Origin: Bacteroidales bacterium
GTDB taxonomy: Bacteria > Bacteroidota > Bacteroidia > Bacteroidales > UBA10428
Reading direction: 5' to 3'
Length of the DNA: 32,788 nucleotides
NCBI GenBank assembly: GCA_016926205.1
Contig: JAFGPB010000078.1
Location: 1 to 32,788, forward strand
Made by a program: the position numbers and the translations under genes. Below are positions 7,742 through 16,005 of this stretch, in pieces. Within the stretch, counting starts at the first letter, position 1. The number at the start of each line of letters is the position of its first letter. Below the pieces are notes generated by a model. That model saw only the letters and a program-made list of their open reading frames with translations, had not been told where the DNA came from and did no database searches.

Positions 7742-9049
7742 ATGGATATGCACTTGACCGGTTGTATATATACAGGAACGCATAAAGCATTGAAGGCAGT
7801 ATTCCTGCTGCTGTTGCTATTTGTCATGATGCCTCCTGCGTCCTTTGCCCAGCAGCGTTTTCCCAGGCCTGAATTCGAAACGGGATATGAGCAGCCGACC
7901 CCGGTAACTCCCGAACCCAGATCACTTGCACTCGAGTATGTGGATGTGGCCATGCTGCTGGCTGTCATGGCACTGGTCACATGGTTCCTGCTGAAAAAAA
8001 GATCGCGTACCGGCATATTCTGGATTTCGGTTTTCACTCTGGTCTATTTCGGATTCTATCGGAATGGATGCATCTGTTCCGTGGGTTCCGTGCAGAACGT
8101 TGCTTTGTCACTCTTCAACACCGGTTATTCCGTTTCGCTTACCGTACTGGCCTTTTTCCTGCTGCCACTCATCTTTTCCCTGTTTTACGGCAGGGTGTTC
8201 TGCGCCGGTGCCTGTGCCCTGGGCGCGATACAGGACCTGATCATCGTCAAACCCATCACGTTTCCTTCATGGCTGCAGAAGACGCTGGGGATCTTCCCGT
8301 TTGTTTATCTCGGACTCGCAATATTGTTTGCGGTCACAGGAACGGATTTTATCATCTGCAGGTACGATCCTTTTGTCGGAATCTTCAGGATGGGCGCCGA
8401 ATTTACCATGATCGTGCTGGGCATCGGCATGCTGCTCATCGGAATGTTTGTCGCCAGGCCCTATTGCCGGTTCGTGTGTCCTTACGGCGCCCTGCTCAGG
8501 GTAACATCCTTTTTTGCCAGGCGTCACATGACGATCACACCGGCAGAATGCATCCAATGCAGGCTTTGTGAAAGCTCCTGTCCGTTCGATGCCATTGATT
8601 TTCCCGGTGACAGCAATGCAAGACCGGATACAGAAAAGAACCTGCGCAGGTTCATCCTTTACCTTGTGCTGATCCCCGTTTGGGTCGCTTTGGGAGGCTT
8701 TGCCGTTTCCTCGGCCCATGTTTTCCTTTCCCGGGCGCATCCTGATGTGTTTTTGGCCAATCTGCTCATTACAAAACCGGAAATGAGGAACGACCTGGAT
8801 AATATAGACATACAGACATTCCTGTCATCCGGAAAACCGTTGGAGACTTTGGTGGAGGAGGCAGAAGTAATTCAGAACCAGTTCTATACAGGGGGCTGGA
8901 TCCTGGGAGGCTTCATCGGATTTGTCATTGGGATTACACTCCTGAATCAGGTTGTTTTCAGAAGGAAAACAGATTATGAGCCCCATAAGGGAAACTGCTA
9001 CAGCTGTGGCAGGTGCATGAAATATTGTCCAGTAATCAAGAAACAGTAA
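7742..9049 (+). CDS. NapH/NosR-like membrane iron-sulfur protein
   Basis: A 435-residue membrane protein. A signal-peptide-like segment (about residues 16-36, ending SFAQQ) precedes about six further hydrophobic helices. Cysteine pairs typical of the NapH/NosR/RdxA class sit beside the helices: C110-C112 (GCIC), C154-C158 (FCAGAC) and C242-C246 (YCRFVCP). A ferredoxin site C270-x2-C273-x2-C276-x3-C280-P follows. After two more helices the extreme C-terminus has a second site, C419-x2-C422-x2-C425-x3-C429-P. In NapH the two sites lie close together; here about 140 residues and a membrane segment separate them. The expected role is to pass electrons across the cytoplasmic membrane to the NapG-like protein. 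The next gene starts on the base after its stop codon. The 127 bp before this gene hold nothing convincing. Confidence 0.85.
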   Translation: MDMHLTGCIYTGTHKALKAVFLLLLLFVMMPPASFAQQRFPRPEFETGYEQPTPVTPEPRSLALEYVDVAMLLAVMALVTWFLLKKRSRTGIFWISVFTLVYFGFYRNGCICSVGSVQNVALSLFNTGYSVSLTVLAFFLLPLIFSLFYGRVFCAGACALGAIQDLIIVKPITFPSWLQKTLGIFPFVYLGLAILFAVTGTDFIICRYDPFVGIFRMGAEFTMIVLGIGMLLIGMFVARPYCRFVCPYGALLRVTSFFARRHMTITPAECIQCRLCESSCPFDAIDFPGDSNARPDTEKNLRRFILYLVLIPVWVALGGFAVSSAHVFLSRAHPDVFLANLLITKPEMRNDLDNIDIQTFLSSGKPLETLVEEAEVIQNQFYTGGWILGGFIGFVIGITLLNQVVFRRKTDYEPHKGNCYSCGRCMKYCPVIKKQ

Positions 9050-10846
9050 ATGGACCGGCAAACACAACTCAAATTATCGGCCAATACGGCCATCGTATCA
9101 GGTATCTTTTCGATACTCGTAAGCATCTTACTGCTGATCAGCTACTGGCAGACTTCCTCTTTCAATCCCCTTGAAACGGAAGCGATACAGGCTCTGGTGG
9201 AGCGACTTGCGGAAGACCCCGGCAATGATGCCCTTCGTGATGAGATCCGGACCCTGGATCTGCTGGCCAGGAAAGCGTATTTCACTTCCACCTGGCAGGT
9301 AAAGACCGGCGGCTATCTGCTGCTCTTCGGTGCAATCGTCTGTATTGTGGCCCTGCGGTATTATTATTCCCTGCTGACGAAGATCGAAAAACCGGGCGAA
9401 CCGGTCGTGAATGAAAATGTAAACAGGATATTGTCACAGAAGTGGATCCTGGCAGCCGGCATGGTCATCATGGTGCTGGCCCTTGCGGCGGCTGTGCTGT
9501 CGCGCAACCATTTCAGCACTTACACACCGGTTTCTTCGGCCATTGTCGCGGAAGCCGTTACCGGTACGGATCAGGTCGAGGTTGTCGAGATCCGCACGGA
9601 TTCTGCACAGGAAGGAATGCAAGGTGATGAACAGGAAGGTCTTGAAGGCGAGGTATCACAGGGAGCAGCAGCCATCACAATGAGGTTCCCCACGAGGGAG
9701 GAGGTGCTGCAGCATCACAACGCATTCCGCGGTCCCTTCAGCAATGGCATCACCAGCCGCAGGAACATACCCGTTGACTGGGATGCAGCGACGAACCGTA
9801 ACATCAAATGGAAGGTCCCGGTTCCAAAGGAAGGCAACAATTCACCCGTCCTCTGGGGCAATAAGCTCTTCTTTGCAGGTGCAGAAGGAAGGAGCCAGAC
9901 GGTATACTGCTATGACCACAATACAGGAAGGCTGCTCTGGCAGCAGGACGTGAACAACATTCCCGGTTCCACGGCAGCGGTTCCCAGGGTGACGGATGAC
10001 ACGGGACTTTCAGCGCCGACACTGACGACGGACGGACAACGTGTGTATAGCATCTTTGCCACCGGTGACGTCATCTGTTTCGACATGGACGGCAACAGGA
10101 TATGGGCCAGGAACCTCGGTGTGCCCGAAAACCATTACGGACATGCTTCTTCGTTGATCTGCTGGCAGGACAAGCTTTATGTGCAATATGACACGGGTGA
10201 GGGGGGCAGGCTGATCGCCCTGAACGTCCTTACAGGTGAAACGCTCTGGCAGACCTTCCGGGAGGTTGAGATCTCCTGGGCGTCACCCATCCTGGCGCAG
10301 ATCGGCGGAGCTTACCAGGTGATCCTCGTTGCTGACCCTCTCGTGGCAGGATACGATGCGAATACGGGAAAGGAGATGTGGTCAGTGCCATGCATGTCTG
10401 GAGAGGTCGGTCCCTCTGCAGCCTACAGTGACGGACTGGTATATGCCGTCAATGAATATGCCGTCCTGGTTGCCATTGATCCCACCAGGGAAGAAGTTGT
10501 CTGGGAAGACAACGAATTTCTTTCGGATATTTCCAGTCCTGTTGTCAGCAACGGACTGCTGTTCATCCTGACGAGTTATGGCATCATGGTATGCTACGAT
10601 GCGAAAACGGGTGAGGAATATTGGGAATACCAGGCCAGACAGGGATTCATGTCGTCACCCATAGTGGCGGAAAACAAGTTGTACGTTACCGACTGGGATG
10701 GCAACACATACATCTTTGAGGTTTCCAGGGAAATGAATCTCATCGGTGAATGCTCGCTGGGGGAACCTGTATATACAACGCCGGCATTTGCAGACGGTGC
10801 GATCTATTTCAAGGGATGGGAAAACCTGTATTGCATCGGGCAGTGA
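9050..10846 (+). CDS. Three-helix membrane protein with PQQ-like beta-propeller
   Basis: A 598-residue protein whose ATG directly abuts the TAA of the NapH-like gene (TAAATG), implying translational coupling. Three helices lie at about residues 13-32, 87-106 and 132-150. After an acidic Glu/Gln-rich linker the propeller begins at HNAFRGPFSNG (near residue 223), the same entry motif as the other propellers here. It continues with blade repeats such as DHNTGRLLWQQ, NVLTGETLWQT and DAKTGEEYWEY. The odd number of helices before the propeller fits an exported propeller if the N-terminus is inside. It has no heme motif and no iron-sulfur cysteines. Tight coupling to the membrane iron-sulfur protein suggests a direct partner; whether it binds PQQ, another cofactor or only protein is open. 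Confidence 0.85.
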   Translation: MDRQTQLKLSANTAIVSGIFSILVSILLLISYWQTSSFNPLETEAIQALVERLAEDPGNDALRDEIRTLDLLARKAYFTSTWQVKTGGYLLLFGAIVCIVALRYYYSLLTKIEKPGEPVVNENVNRILSQKWILAAGMVIMVLALAAAVLSRNHFSTYTPVSSAIVAEAVTGTDQVEVVEIRTDSAQEGMQGDEQEGLEGEVSQGAAAITMRFPTREEVLQHHNAFRGPFSNGITSRRNIPVDWDAATNRNIKWKVPVPKEGNNSPVLWGNKLFFAGAEGRSQTVYCYDHNTGRLLWQQDVNNIPGSTAAVPRVTDDTGLSAPTLTTDGQRVYSIFATGDVICFDMDGNRIWARNLGVPENHYGHASSLICWQDKLYVQYDTGEGGRLIALNVLTGETLWQTFREVEISWASPILAQIGGAYQVILVADPLVAGYDANTGKEMWSVPCMSGEVGPSAAYSDGLVYAVNEYAVLVAIDPTREEVVWEDNEFLSDISSPVVSNGLLFILTSYGIMVCYDAKTGEEYWEYQARQGFMSSPIVAENKLYVTDWDGNTYIFEVSREMNLIGECSLGEPVYTTPAFADGAIYFKGWENLYCIGQ

Positions 10847-10924
10847 TATTGAACATGGATGGATTTTATAAAAATTTAAATCGCACACGGCAACCGGTGA
10901 AAGAACCAGTGGTAATACAGGCTT

Positions 10925-13264
10925 ATGATTGTAAATATTAATGATATAGACCAGATCATTGACCTGAAGGGCAGGGGAAAGACCGCGGTCATTCCACTGC
11001 TGCAGGCCATCCAGGCCAGATACAATTTCCTGCCTGAAGAGGCATTGAAAAGGGTCTGCGACACCACTGACATCACTGCATCGGAGATTATCGGCGTGGC
11101 CAGTTTCTACCACCAGTTCCGTTTTGAACCGGCGGGCAAGCATGTCATCAGGGTTTGCGTTGGCACTGCCTGCCACGTGAAGGGATCGTTGCTGGTGTAT
11201 GATTCGTTCAGGCGGGAGCTGAAGCTCGGAAAAGAAAGGCATACCGATGAGGCCGGCGACTTCACGCTGGAGAAAGTAAGCTGCCTGGGTTGCTGCACCC
11301 TGGCTCCCGTGGTGCAGATCGATAGGGTGACCTACGGCCATGTTTCGTCTGATAAGGTGGACCAGGTAGTGCATGATTTTCAGCGCCGGGGAAGGAAAAG
11401 CCAAAAGAAGGCCGTGGTAAGGATGAACGGGGACAAAACAGACGGTGAGATCAGGATCGGGCTGGGATCCTGCTGTGTGGCAAGCGGGAGCGAAGAGGTG
11501 CGCAAGGCCATCGAGGAAACCGTCAGCCTTCACCACTTGAATGTGAAAATCAAGCATGTCGGATGCGTGGGCATGTGCCACCAGGTGCCGCTGATGGAAG
11601 TGGTTCCGGTGAATAAGGATGCTTCACTGTATGCAAAGGTGAAGCCTGAGGATGTGAAATCCATCATCCACAGGCATTTTAAACCGGACAACCTGTTGCA
11701 GCGGATCAGGCTCAAACTGTTCGACAGCCTGGAATCCGTTCAGAGCGATACAAACTGGAGCGGAATCGAGAGGTATTCCCTTGACATGAGGGAAAAGCAT
11801 GTATCACAGTTCCTGGGCAACCAGATCCCCATCGCCACGGAATACCGGGGTGTGATCAATCCCCTGGACATTGAGGAATACATTTCAAAACGCGGGTTCC
11901 TGGGATTGAAAAAAGCGTTGAAATTAACCCCTTCACAGGTGATCGAAGAGATCAAGGAAAGCGGCATCCGGGGCAGGGGAGGCGCCGGCTTTCCGACGGG
12001 TGACAAGTGGGAGACTGTAGCCCGTCAGGAAGTTCACCCCAAATACCTGATCTGCAACGGTGATGAGGGTGATCCAGGGGCTTTCATGGACAGGATGCTG
12101 CTGGAGTCTTATCCCTACAGGATCATCGAAGGGATGCTCATTGCAGCCTATGCCACAGGAGCCGACAGCGGCTATTTCTATATCCGTGCCGAGTATCCGC
12201 TTGCCGTGACCCGCATGCGCGAAGCCATCCGTATGAGTGAAGAACACGGCTTTCTGGGAAAAAATATTCTGAACACAGGATTCAGTTTCGAAGTAAACAT
12301 ATACGAAGGAGCAGGAGCTTTTGTCTGCGGGGAGGAAACAGCCCTGATCGCCTCCATCGAGGGGAAAAGGGGCTTCCCCAGGCTCAGGCCGCCTTATCCC
12401 GCTCAAAAAGGCCTGTGGGACAAACCCACACTGGTGAACAATGCGGAGACCTATGCCCAGGTGGCCTACATCATCAGGGAAGGAAGCAGGAAATTCAGTT
12501 CGATAGGGACAGAGAACAGCCGGGGCACAAAAGTGTTCGCCCTGGCCGGCAAGATTAACCGGGGTGGACTCATCGAAGTGCCTATGGGCATTACAATACG
12601 CAAGGTGGTGGAGGACATCGGGGGAGGTATCGCTGAAGGAAGGAAATTCAAGGCCGTACAGATAGGGGGGCCTTCTGGCGGCTGCATTCCTCACTGGCTG
12701 GCCGATACGCCGATTGACTTTCATTCGCTGCATGAACTGGGGGCCATGATGGGATCAGGCGGAATGGTGGTGCTGGATGAAACGGATTGCATGGTGGACA
12801 TGGCAAGGTATTTCCTGTCCTTCACCCAGAACGAATCCTGCGGTAAATGCACCTTTTGCAGGATCGGCACGCGCAAGATGCTGGACATCCTCGACCGCCT
12901 GTGCACGGGAAAGACCGGGGCCAATGATCTGGAAGAGCTGGAAAAGCTGGCGGAATGGACAAAAAAGGGGAGTTTGTGCGGACTGGGCAGAACGGCACCC
13001 AATCCGGTCCTTTCCACCCTGGCCTATTTCAGGGAAGAATATGAGGCACACGCGAGGGGAGTTTGTCCCGCAACCAGGTGCCGCGACCTGATCACCTATT
13101 CGGTCAACGACAACTGCATCGGATGCACGCTTTGCTCCCAGCGCTGTCCGGCCGATGCAATAGCTTTCACGCCTCATGTGAAGCATGAGATACAGACCGA
13201 TAAATGCATACGGTGCAACACCTGCAGGCAGGTATGTCCCGCCGATGCCATAACCGTAAAATAA
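10925..13264 (+). CDS. NuoE-NuoF-ferredoxin fusion, NADH-oxidising flavoprotein
   Basis: A 779-residue cytoplasmic protein joining parts that are separate subunits in complex I and many hydrogenases. Residues 1-155 are a NuoE/HndA domain with [2Fe-2S] ligands C78, C83, C120 and C124. Residues about 175-255 are a second thioredoxin-like ferredoxin fold with C183/C184, C214 and C218. Residues about 300-705 are NuoF/HndC with NADH and FMN motifs RGRGGAGFPTG (349-359), NGDEGDPGAF (378-387) and GAGAFVCGEETALIASIEG (462-480), and the N3 [4Fe-4S] ligands C639, C642, C645 and C685. A CPATRC linker (C714, C719) leads to two ferredoxin sites, C731-C734-C737-C741 and C761-C764-C767-C771. The layout matches HndA plus HndC, known from NAD(P)-linked, sometimes electron-bifurcating hydrogenases, but no hydrogenase gene is nearby. 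It most likely oxidises NADH and hands electrons to the next protein. Confidence 0.93.
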   Translation: MIVNINDIDQIIDLKGRGKTAVIPLLQAIQARYNFLPEEALKRVCDTTDITASEIIGVASFYHQFRFEPAGKHVIRVCVGTACHVKGSLLVYDSFRRELKLGKERHTDEAGDFTLEKVSCLGCCTLAPVVQIDRVTYGHVSSDKVDQVVHDFQRRGRKSQKKAVVRMNGDKTDGEIRIGLGSCCVASGSEEVRKAIEETVSLHHLNVKIKHVGCVGMCHQVPLMEVVPVNKDASLYAKVKPEDVKSIIHRHFKPDNLLQRIRLKLFDSLESVQSDTNWSGIERYSLDMREKHVSQFLGNQIPIATEYRGVINPLDIEEYISKRGFLGLKKALKLTPSQVIEEIKESGIRGRGGAGFPTGDKWETVARQEVHPKYLICNGDEGDPGAFMDRMLLESYPYRIIEGMLIAAYATGADSGYFYIRAEYPLAVTRMREAIRMSEEHGFLGKNILNTGFSFEVNIYEGAGAFVCGEETALIASIEGKRGFPRLRPPYPAQKGLWDKPTLVNNAETYAQVAYIIREGSRKFSSIGTENSRGTKVFALAGKINRGGLIEVPMGITIRKVVEDIGGGIAEGRKFKAVQIGGPSGGCIPHWLADTPIDFHSLHELGAMMGSGGMVVLDETDCMVDMARYFLSFTQNESCGKCTFCRIGTRKMLDILDRLCTGKTGANDLEELEKLAEWTKKGSLCGLGRTAPNPVLSTLAYFREEYEAHARGVCPATRCRDLITYSVNDNCIGCTLCSQRCPADAIAFTPHVKHEIQTDKCIRCNTCRQVCPADAITVK

Positions 13265-13266
13265 AC

Positions 13267-14826
13267 ATGGTCAGCATTAAGATCAACGGCAAAACAGTAG
13301 AAGTGGAGCAGGGGACAACCGTTCTCAAGGCTGCGGAAAAAGCAGGTTTTACAGTGCCTGCAATGTGTCACAATGACGATGTCGAGCAGTTTACATCCTG
13401 CATGATATGCATTGTAAAGGAAATCTCCCAGAACAGGCTGATACCCTCATGTTCCGTGGAGGTGACCGACGGAATGAATGTCGTCACGGAGGACGGGGAG
13501 ATCGCCGAAGCCAGAAAGATGGCACTCGAGCTCCTGCTCTCCGATCATGTAGGGGACTGTGAAGCTCCCTGCCGGCTTGCCTGTCCTGCTCACATGAACA
13601 TTCCGCTGATGAACAGGCTGCTGGCGGAAGGAAAGACGGACGAAGCCCTGAAGGTGGTCAGGAACGATATTGTTCTGCCTTCTGTGCTCGGAAGGATTTG
13701 TCCCGCTCCCTGTGAAAACGCGTGCAGGAGGAAAACGATTAATGATGCGGTTTCCATTTGTCTGCTGAAGAGGTTTGCAGGGGATGAGGGACAAATAACG
13801 GCATCACAGCCATCCCTGCCATTGAACGGTAAGCGCGTGGCTGTGATCGGATGCGGTCCCGCAGGTCTCTCCGCTGCCTATTACCTCCGGCTGAAAGGAT
13901 ACAGGTCTGTCATCCTCGATCGGAATGAAATTCCGGGAGGTACGCTGCATTATTCCATTCCGGATGATCGGCTGGACAAAGCTTTACTGGAAAGGGAGAT
14001 CCTCTTCATCCGGGATGCTGGGGTGGAATTCAGGCTGAATACCGAGGTAAAAGCCCACGGATTCAGCAGTCTCGTGAAGGAATACGATGCCGTGGTCATT
14101 GCCACGGGGGATATCACAGAGGAGGTCTCTTCCTGGGGACCGGATCACAATGACAAGCAGTTGCTCGTGGACAGGAACACTTTTCAGACCAGTCTGCCGA
14201 ATGTCTTTGCTGCCGGAAATGTGACCCGGTCAGCCAGACTTGCCATCCGTTCTCTGGGACAGGGAAAGGAGGCGGCTTTCAGCATCAACCAGCTGCTGAA
14301 CGGAAGGCCTTTAACAGGTGAGTCCCGCCCGTTCAATTCGAGGTTTGGCAAACTGATGCAGGAGGAGTTCGCAGAATACCTGAAAGAATCAACGGCTGAA
14401 AAAAGGCTGCTTCCTGAGCAGGAGGGCGCAAGCTTTACAAAAGATGAGGTGCGAAAGGAAGCGGCACGATGTTTGCATTGTGATTGCAGGAAACTTAATG
14501 ACTGCAGGTTGAGAGACTATTCAGGCATGTACCATGCCAGCCAGAAAAGGTTCATTTACCAGGAAAGAAAACCTGTGAAAAAGTACTTTCAACACGATAT
14601 CGTGGTCTATGAGCCTGAGAAATGTATCAAATGCGGGATCTGTGTGAGGCTGACGGCAAAATACCAGGAAAAACTCGGGCTTACATTCATTGGCAGAGGC
14701 TTTGACGTAAGAATAGGAGTTCCCTTTAACGAGCTTCTGGAGAAAAGCCTGGTTAAAACAGCCCGCCTGGTCGCCGAAGCATGTCCGACCGGTGCGCTTT
14801 CACTGAAGGAACATAAAAACAATTGA
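13267..14826 (+). CDS. NuoG-type ferredoxin fused to GltD-like flavoprotein lacking the NAD(P) domain
   Basis: A 519-residue protein starting two bases after the previous stop. Residues 1-75 are a NuoG/HydA-type [2Fe-2S] domain (C34, C45, C48, C62). Residues 98-153 carry the GltD-type double cluster site (C98, C102, C106 and C145, C149, C153). An FAD-binding Rossmann motif GCGPAG (195-200) and the ATGD motif (279-282) follow. The protein then jumps within about 35 residues to NVFAAGN (312-318); the second GxGxxG domain that binds NAD(P)H in GltD and NfnB is missing, and the usual Asp of the AAGD motif is Asn318. The C-terminus has a CLHCDC...C cluster (C402, C405, C407, C413) and C453-C456-C459 with C506-P. 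I infer that it takes electrons from the NuoF-like partner through iron-sulfur clusters and FAD rather than from a pyridine nucleotide. A longer frame starting at 13204 overlaps the upstream gene and is not preferred. Confidence 0.88.
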   Translation: MVSIKINGKTVEVEQGTTVLKAAEKAGFTVPAMCHNDDVEQFTSCMICIVKEISQNRLIPSCSVEVTDGMNVVTEDGEIAEARKMALELLLSDHVGDCEAPCRLACPAHMNIPLMNRLLAEGKTDEALKVVRNDIVLPSVLGRICPAPCENACRRKTINDAVSICLLKRFAGDEGQITASQPSLPLNGKRVAVIGCGPAGLSAAYYLRLKGYRSVILDRNEIPGGTLHYSIPDDRLDKALLEREILFIRDAGVEFRLNTEVKAHGFSSLVKEYDAVVIATGDITEEVSSWGPDHNDKQLLVDRNTFQTSLPNVFAAGNVTRSARLAIRSLGQGKEAAFSINQLLNGRPLTGESRPFNSRFGKLMQEEFAEYLKESTAEKRLLPEQEGASFTKDEVRKEAARCLHCDCRKLNDCRLRDYSGMYHASQKRFIYQERKPVKKYFQHDIVVYEPEKCIKCGICVRLTAKYQEKLGLTFIGRGFDVRIGVPFNELLEKSLVKTARLVAEACPTGALSLKEHKNN

Positions 14827-14828
14827 CC

Positions 14829-15965
14829 ATGTCATATGACAGCACAAACAGGCACAGACTTTTGCTGAGCATATCGTTGCTTGTACTCGTTCCGATTTTA
14901 ACGGATGCGCAGACCAGCGGCAGTTTCAGCAATTTCAGGGGTAACCAGCAGCTTACGGGATATTTTAATATTGCCATGCCGGAACGGGTGAGCCTTCTGT
15001 GGTCCTTTTACACCGGTGATGAGATCAAATCCTCGCCTGTTGTCCAGGGCAACCGCATCGTGACCGGTTCCGCAGACGGGAATGTATATTGTCTCGACCA
15101 GAACGGGAGGCAGATCTGGAAATTTACGGCAGGGAACGCCATAGAGGCGACTGCCCTGATCCATGGTGGAAATGTTTATATCGGCGACCTGAGCGGGAAC
15201 CTGTATTCCCTCAGACTTGAAGACGGGGAGATGAACTGGCTCTACAAAACACAGGGACAGATCATGGGTGCGCCAAACTGGTGGACAGACGGAAATAAAA
15301 CCTATATATTGATCGGAAGTTATGATTACCTGCTGCATTGCGTGGATGCTGCCAGGGGTTCCGTTGTCTGGACCTATGAGACTACCAATTTCATCAACGG
15401 AGCTGTGGCCATCGAAGGCAACAATGCAATATTCGGGGGCTGCGACGGACTGCTGCATGTGGTGGACATTCCCTCGGGAACTTCCCGCCGGAAAATTGAA
15501 GTTGCCACTTATATAGCGGGCTCTCCGTCCCTTGATAAAGGAAAAGCTTATATGGGCGATTATGATGGTTATGTTACCTGTGTGGATTACAACAGAGAAA
15601 CATTTGACTGGACCTGGGCGAATGAAGCCTCGCAGATTTCATTCATCGCTTCACCTGCTCTGAGTCAGGACAGGGTCGTCATCGGGAACCGTGACAGGTA
15701 TGTTTACTGCCTTGACAGAAACACAGGAGGTCTGATCTGGAAAACCAACACCGGCAGTCAGGTGGAGGCTTCTGCCATTGTAACGGTGAACAGGGTGCTG
15801 GCTGCCAACATGAGCGGCGTTCTGATGCTGATGGACCTGAGCGATGGCAGTGTGATATGGAGCTATGAGATCGGCAGCGCTGTTTTCTCCAATCCTGCAA
15901 TCCTGCAGGGCAAAATCATTTTCGGTTCACAGGATGGCAGCATTTATTGTCTGGGTGCAAAATAA
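14829..15965 (+). CDS. Secreted PQQ-like beta-propeller protein
   Basis: A 378-residue protein with a classical signal peptide (hydrophobic LLLSISLLVLVPILTDAQ, about residues 12-29) and then one propeller from FSNFRGNQQLTG onward. Blades repeat the pattern (S/G)xDGxVYCLDxxxGxxIWKF about every 40 residues, for example SADGNVYCLDQNGRQIW, NRDRYVYCLDRNTGGLIW and SQDGSIYCLGAK at the very end, the regular form of PQQ_2 repeats. ATG 14829 lies two bases after the upstream stop; a TTG at 14823 overlapping that stop is a weaker choice. It closes the operon, 40 bp before a convergent gene. It would be soluble in the periplasm and is the simplest propeller of the set. No catalytic residues are recognised. 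Confidence 0.85.
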   Translation: MSYDSTNRHRLLLSISLLVLVPILTDAQTSGSFSNFRGNQQLTGYFNIAMPERVSLLWSFYTGDEIKSSPVVQGNRIVTGSADGNVYCLDQNGRQIWKFTAGNAIEATALIHGGNVYIGDLSGNLYSLRLEDGEMNWLYKTQGQIMGAPNWWTDGNKTYILIGSYDYLLHCVDAARGSVVWTYETTNFINGAVAIEGNNAIFGGCDGLLHVVDIPSGTSRRKIEVATYIAGSPSLDKGKAYMGDYDGYVTCVDYNRETFDWTWANEASQISFIASPALSQDRVVIGNRDRYVYCLDRNTGGLIWKTNTGSQVEASAIVTVNRVLAANMSGVLMLMDLSDGSVIWSYEIGSAVFSNPAILQGKIIFGSQDGSIYCLGAK

Positions 15966-16005
15966 TCCGCAAACAGACGGGAGAATTGTCATGATCCTTT
16001 ATGGG

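Noticed and set aside
7036-9049. A periplasmic nitrate reductase (nap) or nitrous oxide reductase (nos) operon.
   Set aside because: NapG- and NapH/NosR-like proteins are present, but there is no NapA, NapB, NapD, NosZ or Nos accessory gene in the window.
10655-11581. A 308-codon open frame on the minus strand.
   Set aside because: It overlaps the well-supported propeller and NuoEF fusion genes on the other strand and has no domain-like features; it is a shadow frame.
11933-12733. A 266-codon minus-strand open frame inside the NuoF region.
   Set aside because: It lies fully within conserved NuoF coding sequence and shows low-complexity shadow composition.
2539-15965. The propellers as true PQQ-dependent quinoprotein dehydrogenases.
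   Set aside because: The PQQ-like repeat name describes the fold. No CxxCH heme, vicinal Cys-Cys at the quinone site or recognisable calcium/PQQ ligand set was found, so enzyme activity is not claimed.
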